Shown here piece by piece: positions 45,094 through 53,895 of a stretch of 64,000 bases of DNA. The notes under the pieces are model-generated. The model saw nothing but the letters and a program-made list of their open reading frames with translations. It was not told the origin of the DNA and did no database searches. A program made the position numbers and the translations under genes. The number at the start of each line of letters is the position of its first letter. Position 1 is the first letter of the stretch. The stretch comes from Filimonas effusa (GTDB taxonomy: Bacteria > Bacteroidota > Bacteroidia > Chitinophagales > Chitinophagaceae). The stretch lies in the NCBI RefSeq assembly GCF_004118675.1, contig NZ_SDHZ01000005.1:248001-312000 (forward strand), written 5' to 3'.

Positions 45094-47190
45094 ATGAAAA
45101 TAAGTAACACAAAACTGTTGTTATTACTATGCCTGTTCCTGCCTCAACTACTCATGGCAGCAGGTACTCCCACGCTATCGACACCTGCCAATAACAGTAC
45201 AGGCTATATGCCCAATACCAGCTTTTTCTGGAATGCAGTAAGCGGCAGTGTCACTTACCAGATACAGATAGCAACAGATGCCGGTTTCAGCTCCATAGTA
45301 GCCGGCCGGGAAGGGCTCCCTATTCCACGTTATGTTCCTGTTGATGCTTTACCGTTTTCAACACTTTACTGGCGTGTAAGAGCCAGGGATGCTGCAGGTT
45401 ATGGCAGCTGGTCGGCTACCTTCCAATATACGCTTTCCATTCCGCCGAATGTTTATCATATTGCTTCCGGCGCTTCTGCAGCGTCTATTGCCAATACTAT
45501 CACCAGTGCTACAAAGCCTGCACTTATTGTGTTTCCTGCTTCGGAGAACTTTACTTTCTATCCTACGGGAACAGCCAAGTTCCTGTTTGATCTCAGCAGC
45601 CTTGAAAACCTTGTTATCGATGGTAATAACAGCAATATCACCATTGCCAACCGGGCAGATGTTGGCTTCCTGAGAATACAGCAGTCAAGCAAAATATGCA
45701 TCAAAAGGCTTACGGTAGACTGGAACCCGTTACCGCATACCTTACTGGATGTCATCAAGGTTGATACGAGCGAGGCCAATACACTTAATATCACTGTACG
45801 TCTCAGGAAAAAATCTGCTGCAACGGGTGATTACTATCCTGAAATCACCAACAACCCTGGTTTCACGGATTACTGGTCGTGGGCATACTTACTGGATAAG
45901 GATAATCGCGGTGCGGTTAAAAGGATCACTTCTTCTTCTTTTGGATTGCAACCTTCTGATGTAATAAAGCAGGTTTGTTCGGATCCGCCAACCTATAATA
46001 TCTACAGGAAGAATTCCAGTTCTGGCCGTTTCTTTGCCACAGGAGATATTCTGACCATTGTATGCCGTAATAATGTCGGTTCTTTTGCCTCCACCACTTC
46101 GTGTACCGATATCACCTTTGACAGCATAACGAATTATTCCAGTCCTATCGGATGTTATTATTCTTATGACGGCAGCGACATGAAGGTCTTAAACTGCCAG
46201 GCAGCTCTCAAGGACAGTTTCCGTTATGTTTCGGCCAATGCGGATGGCGTTCATTGCCGTGCGAATCCTATTGGTCCATGGGTGGAAAGATGCTCTTTCA
46301 TTGGCAATTCAGATGATGGTGTGGCATTGTATAATAAGGGTACTTCTGTTAAGTCTAAAACGAATGATACTACGCTGATCGTAAACAATGAATTCAATAA
46401 TTTAAAAGCGGGCGATAATTTCACCATCTACATCCCCAAACTGGGTATCATTCCCGACACCAGCTTTATTGTGAAAACCGTGACCAATAATGGAAACGGA
46501 ACTTCTACGATCCGGTTTTCACCAGCTATTCCAACGGCTTTTTATAACAGTATGACAGACCTAGGTAATACCGATCTTCAGCAAAACGTACAGTTATACA
46601 ATAATTCGCGCAGGAATGCCATGTTCATGGTTCATGACAGCAGGTTCACCGTAAGGGGCAGAGGCGCTATTATCCGTGCCTTTAACGGTGTTGTATCGAA
46701 TACAAAGTTTTATAATTGCAGTTCACCTGGAATACTGCTATACAATGAGGCTGCGCAATGGTATAATGGTTTGTATAATGAACAGCTATCTATCAATGAT
46801 AATGATATCAGGGATTGCGGCTATGACGGTTACGGAGAAAATGCGGGCGCTATAGATGTTAGATTCAACAAGATACGTTTCAGCGGTAGTGTTTATGAAG
46901 ACTCCATTTCACCTATCATGCCTAATAAACGTATTCACATCAGGAATAATAGTATAAAGAATGCAGCCAAACATGGCATTACTCTTTTTAACACTGTTAC
47001 TGGTTTAATAGAAGACAACATATTTACAAGCACTATCCCCGGCTTCTTTTATTCCGGCAATCATTATGGTGTTTATCTGAATACTACAGATAGTTGTATT
47101 ATAAGAGGTAATAATTTTTCAGGAGATACGAGGCCTTTTACAAGTTTATATTATAAAGTAAATACAACAAACGACAGTTATACGCCTTAA
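45094..47190 (+). CDS. Right-handed parallel beta-helix surface protein
   Basis: A 698-residue secreted protein with signal peptide MKISNTKLLLLLCLFLPQLLMA. Residues about 25-115 form a fibronectin type III-like domain (TPTLSTPANNSTGYMPNTSF; TLYWRVRARDAAGYGSW). The rest is a right-handed beta-helix of the pectate-lyase fold, with repeated N/D-rich turns (LVIDGNNSNITIANRADV, IRDCGYDGYGENAGAI, ITLFNTVTGLIEDNIF). A polysaccharide-binding or -cleaving role is plausible. I see no T9SS C-terminal domain, unlike the gene just before it, with which it is probably co-transcribed. Confidence 0.85.
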   Translation: MKISNTKLLLLLCLFLPQLLMAAGTPTLSTPANNSTGYMPNTSFFWNAVSGSVTYQIQIATDAGFSSIVAGREGLPIPRYVPVDALPFSTLYWRVRARDAAGYGSWSATFQYTLSIPPNVYHIASGASAASIANTITSATKPALIVFPASENFTFYPTGTAKFLFDLSSLENLVIDGNNSNITIANRADVGFLRIQQSSKICIKRLTVDWNPLPHTLLDVIKVDTSEANTLNITVRLRKKSAATGDYYPEITNNPGFTDYWSWAYLLDKDNRGAVKRITSSSFGLQPSDVIKQVCSDPPTYNIYRKNSSSGRFFATGDILTIVCRNNVGSFASTTSCTDITFDSITNYSSPIGCYYSYDGSDMKVLNCQAALKDSFRYVSANADGVHCRANPIGPWVERCSFIGNSDDGVALYNKGTSVKSKTNDTTLIVNNEFNNLKAGDNFTIYIPKLGIIPDTSFIVKTVTNNGNGTSTIRFSPAIPTAFYNSMTDLGNTDLQQNVQLYNNSRRNAMFMVHDSRFTVRGRGAIIRAFNGVVSNTKFYNCSSPGILLYNEAAQWYNGLYNEQLSINDNDIRDCGYDGYGENAGAIDVRFNKIRFSGSVYEDSISPIMPNKRIHIRNNSIKNAAKHGITLFNTVTGLIEDNIFTSTIPGFFYSGNHYGVYLNTTDSCIIRGNNFSGDTRPFTSLYYKVNTTNDSYTP

Positions 47191-47236
47191 AGCATAGCTA
47201 CAAATAATATAAAAAGCTTTATGCCCCTGTTTAAAG

Positions 47237-47267
47237 AAAAGCTGGCTGGTATTTCCAGTCAGCTTTT
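47237..47267. terminator. Bidirectional terminator between convergent genes
   Basis: Stem AAAAGCTGGCTGG / CCAGTCAGCTTTT (one G-T pair), loop TATTT, between the beta-helix gene and the small lipoprotein gene. Confidence 0.75.
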
Positions 47268-47285
47268 CTATGTGGTACAATGTTA

Positions 47286-47501
47286 TCAATGCCTTGTATG
47301 ACCAGTATCTATTCCCATTGTATCCTTTGCTGTAGAATCGACAGTGGTTCCGGGAGTTCCGGTGTTGTCATCTGTCATTGACGGGGGTGGCGGGGAATTC
47401 AATACAGAATCGCCGCTTGTATTTGTTTTGTTTTCATTTGTGCCACAGCTCACTCCAAAGATGGTGGCTGCCAACATGCACACTGCCAGCATACGTTTCA
47501 T
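47286..47501 (-). CDS. Small lipoprotein, function unknown
   Basis: A 71-residue predicted lipoprotein. The signal is MKRMLAVCMLAATIFG with lipobox GVSC, followed by a disordered tail rich in Thr, Asp, Ser and Pro (SPPPPSMTDD). No domain. Such short lipoproteins are frequent in this phylum. It is separated by 125 bp from the sensor kinase gene on the same strand. Confidence 0.65.
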   Translation of the reverse strand: MKRMLAVCMLAATIFGVSCGTNENKTNTSGDSVLNSPPPPSMTDDNTGTPGTTVDSTAKDTMGIDTGHTRH

Positions 47502-47626
47502 AGGTGCTAATTTTTATTAAAAAATAATTACAATAATACTTTTTCAATTATCCTGCCATTAACGCACTGAGAAAATATTCTACATTGAAAAAGATTGAAA
47601 CTCAATTCCGGTGTACTAAAAAAACC

Positions 47627-48802
47627 TCATTTTTTTTCCTGGTATGATTTTGCTACGATTGACTTAACAATCTCATCCAGTTCATTAGTTGATTTCCTTA
47701 GCAGTTCTACGTTCTCCTTTAGAAGTTCGGGATCCTGGATGTCATGTTCTATCAATGAAACCAAACCCATAATGTTGGCCAGGGGTCTGCGAAGTTCATG
47801 CGATTGGATCCAGGCTATTTCCCGAAGCTGGGAGAGCTGACGACTAAGTTGCAGTTTGATATTTTTTGATTGAGTAACATTCCTGGAAAAACAGCCTACG
47901 CCTGTTATTTCGTTGTTCACATCGTAAATAGGGTTCATTACCGTTTGATAATATATCGTTTCTCCCGTTGACAACTGGTATTGTTTTTCTACCTGGATCG
48001 ACTCTCCCTTTAATGCACGCTGGGCATATTCTATCCAGCTGGCTGCTTCTATGGCATCCGGAACATCGCGGAGCGCTACCGGCAATTTAGGCTTGCCCAA
48101 TTCAGGATCTATTTGCTCTACTAATTTTTCGAATGCCAGGTTACCTGTAGTAATACACATGTCTTTGTCGATAATAAAAATGGCTTCTGAAGAATTGTCT
48201 ATCAGAGATTTCAGCTTTTTCTCCGATTCAAGCAGTGCCTGCCTGGCTTTCAATTCTGCTCCTATGTCGGTTACAATCACCATTCTCACCTGTTCTCCTC
48301 GGAATGTGGAGGAATAGGAGGTGAGGGTAATGTAAAAAACTTCGCCGGCTTTATTTCTGCTGGGCCAGATGCCGCTATCCGAAGCCGGCTGGTGGCGTAT
48401 CGCTTTTAATGCTTCCAATGCAGCTTGCTTTTCTTCAGGCAAACAAAGGTCGAGAATGGTTAAATGGACAGTTTCCTGTAAGGTATATCCGTATTTGGCG
48501 AAAAAGACATGGTTTGCCGCCACAATTTTCAATGTTTCGATATCATAAACGATAATAGGATGGGGGCTTTCATCGAAAAGGCGCTTATAGTCCAATTCCT
48601 GCCGGGTGATGCGTTTATAGCCTGCATTGGTGACAAAATATATAATGACAGAAGTGACCAGGACGAATAAAAAACCCTTTACAGATTGAGCCCAGGTTAA
48701 GGAATCTGGAGACAACCCGATCAGAAAGCGATCTGAGGTATAAATCCATACAGTCGCCAGCACGAAGTAAATCAGGGAAATACGGAAAGGGTAAATTTTC
48801 AT
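47627..48802 (-). CDS. PAS-domain sensor protein with HisKA but no ATPase domain
   Basis: A 391-residue membrane sensor. Two N-terminal helices are followed by PAS 1 (DESPHPIIVYDIETLKIVAAN, about residues 80-180) and PAS 2 (SLIDNSSEAIFIIDKDMCIT, about 195-315). The dimerisation/phosphoacceptor helix has SHELRRPLANI with His335. The protein ends 50 residues later (VAKSYQEKK), so the HATPase_c domain that all true histidine kinases need is absent. No such frame lies downstream. It may be phosphorylated by, or dimerise with, another kinase, or serve as a scaffold. Confidence 0.88.
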   Translation of the reverse strand: MKIYPFRISLIYFVLATVWIYTSDRFLIGLSPDSLTWAQSVKGFLFVLVTSVIIYFVTNAGYKRITRQELDYKRLFDESPHPIIVYDIETLKIVAANHVFFAKYGYTLQETVHLTILDLCLPEEKQAALEALKAIRHQPASDSGIWPSRNKAGEVFYITLTSYSSTFRGEQVRMVIVTDIGAELKARQALLESEKKLKSLIDNSSEAIFIIDKDMCITTGNLAFEKLVEQIDPELGKPKLPVALRDVPDAIEAASWIEYAQRALKGESIQVEKQYQLSTGETIYYQTVMNPIYDVNNEITGVGCFSRNVTQSKNIKLQLSRQLSQLREIAWIQSHELRRPLANIMGLVSLIEHDIQDPELLKENVELLRKSTNELDEIVKSIVAKSYQEKK

Positions 48803-48832
48803 AACAGCAGCTCTGTTTCAGGAATTAATTTA

Positions 48833-48840
48833 CAAAAATA
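48833..48840 (-). promoter_or_regulatory. Possible -7 box for the PAS sensor gene
   Basis: Minus-strand TATTTTTG matches TAnnTTTG, 31 bp before the start at 48802. It is divergent to the trmB box. Confidence 0.4.
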
Positions 48841-48895
48841 TCCCGGTAATTACAGTAAACGGATGGTTCATTTCTGAGGAACGGCTCTATCAGCT

Positions 48896-48903
48896 TATCT
48901 TTG
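48896..48903 (+). promoter_or_regulatory. Possible -7 box for trmB
   Basis: TATCTTTG matches TAnnTTTG, 5 bp before the trmB ATG at 48909, so a near-leaderless message is expected. Confidence 0.4.
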
Positions 48904-48908
48904 CAGCT

Positions 48909-49619
48909 ATGGGTCAAAAGAAATTAATAAGGTTTGAGGAGATAAAAAGTTTTCCCAATGTGCTGGAATATCCTGAAAATGTTAAGGGGACCTGGCATCA
49001 CTTCTTTAAAAACGACAATCCTCTTACGTTGGAGCTTGCCTGTGGTAAAGGCGAATATGCGGTAGGACTGGGCAGGTTATATCCCAACCGCAACTTTATT
49101 GGTATTGACGTAAAGGGAAACCGGATCTGGCGGGGAGCAAAAACAGCGCTTACGGAAGGGCTGGGGAATGTAGCTTTTGTGCGGTCGCAAATGGATAAGG
49201 TAACGGAGTATTTTGTAGCCGGCGAGGTAGATGAGATCTGGATCACGTTTCCGGATCCGCAGCTTCGTTTTTCAAAGATGAAAAAAAGGCTGACCCATCC
49301 TAAATATCTCCGTCTTTACCAGGAATTTCTTAAACCCGGCGGTATTGTGCAGCTTAAAACCGATAGTCCTGTTTTATACGAGTTTACCAAGACAGTTATT
49401 GGTTTATATGAACTTGAGCTGCTGACAGACGATAATGATGTTTACCGTAACGGTAACTACACTACGGAACTACAGATTAAAACACATTACGAAAGCCTTG
49501 ATATAGCGCAAAGCAATCGTGTTCATTACCTTAAATTCAGGCTTAACAAGTCTATGCCCAAAGAGAAAGACGCCATCCTGAAGGAAATGCTGAATGAGGA
49601 GCCTGCTAATGAGAAGTAG
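48909..49619 (+). CDS. trmB: tRNA (guanine-N7-)-methyltransferase TrmB
   Basis: SAM-dependent enzyme that methylates G46 in the variable loop of tRNA. The 236-residue protein has the SAM motif LELACGKGEYAVGL (about residues 38-51) and FIGIDVKGNRIWRGA. The catalytic-loop region is EIWITFPDPQLRFSKMKKRL, where many homologues have FPDPWPK, so that motif is altered though its length is kept. KTDSPVLYEFT and a basic C-terminal tail follow. It is 63 bp upstream of the MGMT-family gene. Confidence 0.93.
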   Translation: MGQKKLIRFEEIKSFPNVLEYPENVKGTWHHFFKNDNPLTLELACGKGEYAVGLGRLYPNRNFIGIDVKGNRIWRGAKTALTEGLGNVAFVRSQMDKVTEYFVAGEVDEIWITFPDPQLRFSKMKKRLTHPKYLRLYQEFLKPGGIVQLKTDSPVLYEFTKTVIGLYELELLTDDNDVYRNGNYTTELQIKTHYESLDIAQSNRVHYLKFRLNKSMPKEKDAILKEMLNEEPANEK

Positions 49620-49682
49620 GTAGTATGTTTTACCCGGGATACTGTAAGATCTAAGTTTACCGGTAATCGTGTAATTTCAGAG

Positions 49683-50057
49683 ATGAAAAAAAATGCCCCG
49701 GCTTCAACGCCATCTGTTCCAGGTGACAGCCGGTATTCTTTCTTTGAAGATGTATGGGCTGTTGCACGTCTTATTCCCAAAGGCCGTGTTACCAATTATG
49801 GTGCTATTGCCAAATACCTGGGTACGGGACTATCGGCGCGTATGGTGGGCTGGGCAATGAATGCCTGTGATAAAGTGAAGCCTAAAGTACCGGCTCACAG
49901 GGTTGTTAACCGAAACGGGATGTTATCCGGTAAAATGCATTTTTCTCCACCTGAAGCCATGCAACAACGGCTGGAAAAAGAGGGGATCAGGATAGAAAAT
50001 GATAAAGTTGTTGATTTTAAGGGCAAATTCTGGGATCCAGCCATCGAACTTTCCTAA
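49683..50057 (+). CDS. Alkyltransferase-like protein (MGMT family, no active-site Cys)
   Basis: A 124-residue protein with the DNA-binding domain of O6-alkylguanine-DNA alkyltransferases: ARLIPKGRVTNYGAIAKYLG, and ARMVGWAMNA with the Arg finger. The active motif reads VPAHRVVN, so the Cys of PCHRV is Ala at residue 71. Alkyltransferase-like proteins of other bacteria have Trp or Ala here. They cannot repair on their own but bind alkylated bases and recruit nucleotide excision repair. It lies between trmB and the CocE gene and starts after a 63-bp gap. Confidence 0.92.
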   Translation: MKKNAPASTPSVPGDSRYSFFEDVWAVARLIPKGRVTNYGAIAKYLGTGLSARMVGWAMNACDKVKPKVPAHRVVNRNGMLSGKMHFSPPEAMQQRLEKEGIRIENDKVVDFKGKFWDPAIELS

Positions 50058-50070
50058 AATAACGATAGCT

Positions 50071-51882
50071 ATGAAAAAACAATTGCTGCTGTTACTGCTG
50101 GCCTGTGTAAGCACGACAATCTTGCCGGCTCAACGGATTGCTGACCAGTATTATAAAATAGAACAGATGATCCCTATGCGTGACGGGGTTAAATTGTTCA
50201 CCGCCATTTATATTCCACGCGACAGCAGCCAGTTGTATCCTTTCCTCATCACGCGTACGCCCTATTCGTGTGATCCTTATGGTGCGAATGCATATCCTTC
50301 GCAGCTGGGTATGGGTGCGGCTTATGCCAAAGAGGGTTTTATTTTCGTTTACCAGGATGTACGTGGCCGTTATATGAGCGAAGGTTCGTTCCGGGAGGTA
50401 ACGCCTGCAATTGCCATTAAGCGTTCCAATAAAGATACGGACGAGAGCAGTGACACTTATGATACGATGGAGTGGCTGCTGAAGCACATACCTCGTCATA
50501 ATGGTCGGGCGGGATTGTATGGTATTTCTTACCCGGGCTTTTATGCTACGGCTGCGTTACCGAATGCACATCCTTCTATTAAGGCGGTGTCGCCACAAGC
50601 TCCTGTTACAGATGAATTTGAGGGAGACGATGTAAATCATCGTGGCGCTTTTTTCCTGATGGATAATTTCAGTTTCCTGAATTATTTTGATCATCCCCGT
50701 CCGGGGCCGTGGAAGCAATATCCCTCCATCAGCGATAGTGTGCGTATTAAAGACAGCTATGCATTTTTCCTGGGTATTGGTCCTATCAAGAATCTTGACA
50801 AATACTATTTCAAGGGGAAGAGCGCTATCTGGAATGAATATCTTGCTCATAGTACCAGGGATGCTTACTGGAAGGCCAGGGATATAAGGCAGCATCTGAA
50901 AAATATTAAACCGGCGGTATTAGTAACGGGTGGCTGGTTTGATGCAGAAGACCTGTTTGGTGCGCTTAAAACCTATGAAGCTATAGAACGGCAAAACCCC
51001 GGAAACAACAGCCGGTTAATAATGGGGCCCTGGACACATGGTGCATGGGCCCGTGGTAACTGGAGTAAGTTCAGCACTTATGAGTTTGGCAGTAATGTCA
51101 ACGATTATTACCACGAACTTGAGTTCAATTTCTTCTGCTGGCATCTTAAACAAAAAGGAAGTTTTAACCAGGCCGAAGCCACCGTATTTGTCACGGGTAC
51201 AAACGAGTGGAAATCATTTTCGCACTGGCCTCCTTTGAATCCGCGGGAAGAACTATGGTATCTTCATCCGGGGCATCGCCTTACCACAACCGTTCCGGAT
51301 TCAAAGGAGGCTCCTGTTTTCAGCGGTTATATTTCGGACCCTGCCAATCCTGTGCCTTATATTGGTAAAAAGTCGGGCAGCCGTGTGAATGAATATATGG
51401 CCGCCGATCAACGTTTTGCTGCGGAAAGGCCGGATGTGTTGTATTTTGAAAGCAGTAACTTTACGCAGCCGACTACGGTATGCGGGCCTGTTACCGCCGA
51501 TCTGTTTGTAAGCACAACAGGAACAGATGCAGACTTCGTTGTTAAGATCATTGATGTGCTACCAGACGAAAAGCAAACCCAGCAACTTGTGAGAGCAGAG
51601 ATAGTACGTGGAAAATTCAGGAACAGCTATGAACGACCTGAAGCTTTTATACCCGGACAAGTTACTCCTTTGAAGCTTGTTTTAAATGATATAGCCCACT
51701 GTTTTCTCCCGGGACACAAACTAATGGTACAGGTACAGAGCAGCTGGTTTCCGCTGGTTGACAGGAATCCGCAGCGATTTATGAATATACCTGACGCTGC
51801 AGAAAGTGATTTTCAAGCGTCAGAGATCAAAATCTATCACGATACAAGATATCCTTCCCATATCAGGCTTCCTACCAACTAG
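50071..51882 (+). CDS. CocE/NonD-family serine hydrolase, exported
   Basis: A 603-residue protein from the ATG at 50071, with signal peptide MKKQLLLLLLACVSTTILPAQ. The catalytic domain has RDGVKLFTAIYIPRDSSQ, the nucleophile in LYGISYPGFYA, Asp in TGGWFDAEDLFG and His in GPWTHGAWA. The C-terminal X-Pro dipeptidyl-peptidase-type jelly-roll (VTADLFVSTTGTDADFVVKI; HKLMVQVQSSWFP) is complete. Family members cleave X-Pro peptides, acyl esters or cephalosporins. The substrate is unknown. It converges with the respiratory locus 2 bp away. Confidence 0.9.
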   Translation: MKKQLLLLLLACVSTTILPAQRIADQYYKIEQMIPMRDGVKLFTAIYIPRDSSQLYPFLITRTPYSCDPYGANAYPSQLGMGAAYAKEGFIFVYQDVRGRYMSEGSFREVTPAIAIKRSNKDTDESSDTYDTMEWLLKHIPRHNGRAGLYGISYPGFYATAALPNAHPSIKAVSPQAPVTDEFEGDDVNHRGAFFLMDNFSFLNYFDHPRPGPWKQYPSISDSVRIKDSYAFFLGIGPIKNLDKYYFKGKSAIWNEYLAHSTRDAYWKARDIRQHLKNIKPAVLVTGGWFDAEDLFGALKTYEAIERQNPGNNSRLIMGPWTHGAWARGNWSKFSTYEFGSNVNDYYHELEFNFFCWHLKQKGSFNQAEATVFVTGTNEWKSFSHWPPLNPREELWYLHPGHRLTTTVPDSKEAPVFSGYISDPANPVPYIGKKSGSRVNEYMAADQRFAAERPDVLYFESSNFTQPTTVCGPVTADLFVSTTGTDADFVVKIIDVLPDEKQTQQLVRAEIVRGKFRNSYERPEAFIPGQVTPLKLVLNDIAHCFLPGHKLMVQVQSSWFPLVDRNPQRFMNIPDAAESDFQASEIKIYHDTRYPSHIRLPTN

Positions 51883-51883
51883 G

Positions 51884-52468
51884 TCATCTGTAATAAGGGC
51901 TGATCATGATATACACAATGGGTCCTGTTACAGCTACATAAAACCATAATGGCCAGGTGTACCTGGCTATTTTTTTATGTGCGGGCCATTCTGCTATCAA
52001 TGCCCTGTAAGAGGTAAAGAGGATAAAAGGTAATATTATAGCGGCCAGCACTATATGTGTAATGAGGATGACAACATAGATCATTCTCAAGCCGCCTACT
52101 GCCAATTTCTCTGCATCGGAAACCAGGCCATCGTGATTGGCATCACCGAATCGCGCTTCACCTGCGAGCAGTTTATGTGCGATATAGGATACCAGGAATG
52201 CAATTGATAATACCAGGGCCGTCATCATCAAGCGTTTGTGTAAGATGTATCTTCCCTTTTTTACTGCCAGTAAAGCTGCTACCAGCAATACGGCTACGGT
52301 GGCGTTAACAACAGCGTTGAACAACGCAAATATGTGTACATCGAAAGGCAATTTTACATTAAGACTTACCCGGTCTAAAGTCACCACTACTGCAAATACC
52401 ACGAACGAGAATATTCCTATCAGCCATCCTGCCTTACGATCATTCTTTTGAAGACTTGCCTGTAACAT
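51884..52468 (-). CDS. DUF420 domain membrane protein
   Basis: A 194-residue integral membrane protein with about five hydrophobic segments. It matches DUF420, commonly encoded beside cytochrome oxidase and SCO genes. The soluble loop has DANHDGLVSDAEKLA-like Asp-rich sequence (FGDANHDGLVSDAEK), resembling an EF-hand loop, with a DxNxDG pattern. A role in oxidase assembly or copper insertion is inferred from context only. It is the last gene of the locus, 4 bp after sco. Confidence 0.85.
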   Translation of the reverse strand: MLQASLQKNDRKAGWLIGIFSFVVFAVVVTLDRVSLNVKLPFDVHIFALFNAVVNATVAVLLVAALLAVKKGRYILHKRLMMTALVLSIAFLVSYIAHKLLAGEARFGDANHDGLVSDAEKLAVGGLRMIYVVILITHIVLAAIILPFILFTSYRALIAEWPAHKKIARYTWPLWFYVAVTGPIVYIMISPYYR

Positions 52469-52472
52469 ATAT

Positions 52473-53285
52473 TTATACTTGAGCTTTTTTCTTTTTAGAT
52501 AATGTAGTTAAGACCACTACCACGATCACTACTGTAATAGCGAAAAAGATACCCATAAGAACGGGATCAAAAGGCAATTTAGGTGGTTGCATGGTATCTT
52601 TTTCGAGCATGAGGACACCAATGTCGCGGGCCAGCTGGCGGATGGAAGCGGAGTCCAATCCGTTATAGTAACCGCGAACGATATGGTCTTTGTCAATCAG
52701 GACATACCTGCTTGTATGGACAAAATCGGAGTCAATGGGTTCATCGCTGAACTTATCTACTTTGAGCTGGTCGAATGCGAAGTTGTAGATGGCGTCTTTA
52801 GGCCCGGTCAGCATCCACCAGTTATCGTGGTTAACGCCAAACCTATCGGCATATTTCTTCAGTTTTGGAACAGAATCTCTTTCGGGGTCGATGGTAAACG
52901 AAACAAACTGGACTACCGAAGTATCTATTTTATTACGGGCTTCGCCGCCTTTATTGAAGGAGCGCTGCAGCTTCACCATATTGCGGGTAAGTGCGGGGCA
53001 TATAGAGCGGCAACTGGTGAAGAAGAAATCGACAACCAGTGCTTTACCGGGCACATCGTATAAGCTAACCGAATCGCCAAGCTGATTTACCAGTCGTATA
53101 TTCTGTACACGATGCCATACGCTATCGGTATAGCTTTTTCCATCCACTACACGTGTTCTGGTTGAGTCCAGCAGGTATTTACGGGGGATGATCACAGCAT
53201 CGGCACTTACGTATTTCATCACGAAGTAGCCTGTCAGGGGAATCAGGATCGCCACGCAAAGGGCCAACAGCGCTTTTTTATTCAT
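52473..53285 (-). CDS. SCO1/SenC-family copper chaperone
   Basis: Membrane-anchored thioredoxin-fold protein that delivers copper to the CuA site of oxidase subunit II. The 270-residue protein has an N-terminal anchor (ALLALCVAILIPLTGYFVMKY), the metal-binding CxxxC in FTSCRSICPAL (Cys92, Cys96) and the third ligand His in DFVHTSRYVLID. A second membrane helix at the C-terminus (PVLMGIFFAITVVIVVVVL) is unlike the one-helix E. coli-type members. It sits between subunit IV and DUF420. Confidence 0.93.
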   Translation of the reverse strand: MNKKALLALCVAILIPLTGYFVMKYVSADAVIIPRKYLLDSTRTRVVDGKSYTDSVWHRVQNIRLVNQLGDSVSLYDVPGKALVVDFFFTSCRSICPALTRNMVKLQRSFNKGGEARNKIDTSVVQFVSFTIDPERDSVPKLKKYADRFGVNHDNWWMLTGPKDAIYNFAFDQLKVDKFSDEPIDSDFVHTSRYVLIDKDHIVRGYYNGLDSASIRQLARDIGVLMLEKDTMQPPKLPFDPVLMGIFFAITVVIVVVVLTTLSKKKKAQV

Positions 53286-53316
53286 ACCTCTCGGTTATCT
53301 GGTATCCAAAATAACA

Positions 53317-53338
53317 CATCCCGCCACAGAGCGGGATG
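53317..53338 (-). terminator. Hairpin between subunit IV and sco
   Basis: Stem CATCCCGC / GCGGGATG with loop CACAGA. The T stretch after it on the minus strand is interrupted (TGTTATTTTGG), so it may be a leaky terminator or an RNA processing site. Confidence 0.45.
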
Positions 53339-53381
53339 GTCAAAAATATATTAAATAAGAAACTACTTTCTGCTAGATCCC

Positions 53382-53846
53382 TTATTCAGCATGGTGAGCT
53401 GGCTTTTCATCGGCGTGTTGCTCATGGGTGGTATCATGTTTTCCATGACCTTCATGTGCAGGAGCTGCCAGTGTTGCCTTTTCTACGTGATAAGGATCGT
53501 ATTTCTCTCTCAGGTTCTTATAGGAATTGCCATCCGCAAGGAACGCAATAATAAACCATATAAACAGGAACAACGGAATAATAATCGTTAAAATCATATT
53601 GCGCAGTTCATGTTTCAGGTGCATGAAATAACCTACGATGTACATCGCTTTCCACATCATGAGCACGACGATCACTCCTTTAAGGAAATGTTTAAAGAAG
53701 CCGTCGCTGAGTTCAGCTTTATACATATAGAAACCGATCGCCAGCTCGACAATTGTGAGGATGCTGAGGTATATGGTGATACGCTTTATTTCTTTCGTTC
53801 CTCCGCCTGCGTGTTCTTCGTGGTGTACAGATACAGTATTGTCCAT
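53382..53846 (-). CDS. Cytochrome c oxidase subunit IV family protein
   Basis: A 154-residue small membrane subunit with three hydrophobic helices (ITIYLSILTIVELAIGFYM; GVIVVLMMWKAMYIVGYFMHL; MILTIIIPLFLFIWFIIAFLA), preceded by a His-rich N-terminus. The C-terminal 40 residues are rich in His, Ala and Glu (HEGHGKHDTTHEQHADEKPA), which could bind metal or be a linker. It follows subunit III in the same unit and precedes sco. Confidence 0.88.
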   Translation of the reverse strand: MDNTVSVHHEEHAGGGTKEIKRITIYLSILTIVELAIGFYMYKAELSDGFFKHFLKGVIVVLMMWKAMYIVGYFMHLKHELRNMILTIIIPLFLFIWFIIAFLADGNSYKNLREKYDPYHVEKATLAAPAHEGHGKHDTTHEQHADEKPAHHAE

Positions 53847-53895
53847 TATATAATTTTTTTAGCGTGCGTTAAAATTCAATGCTCTGTTATACTAC

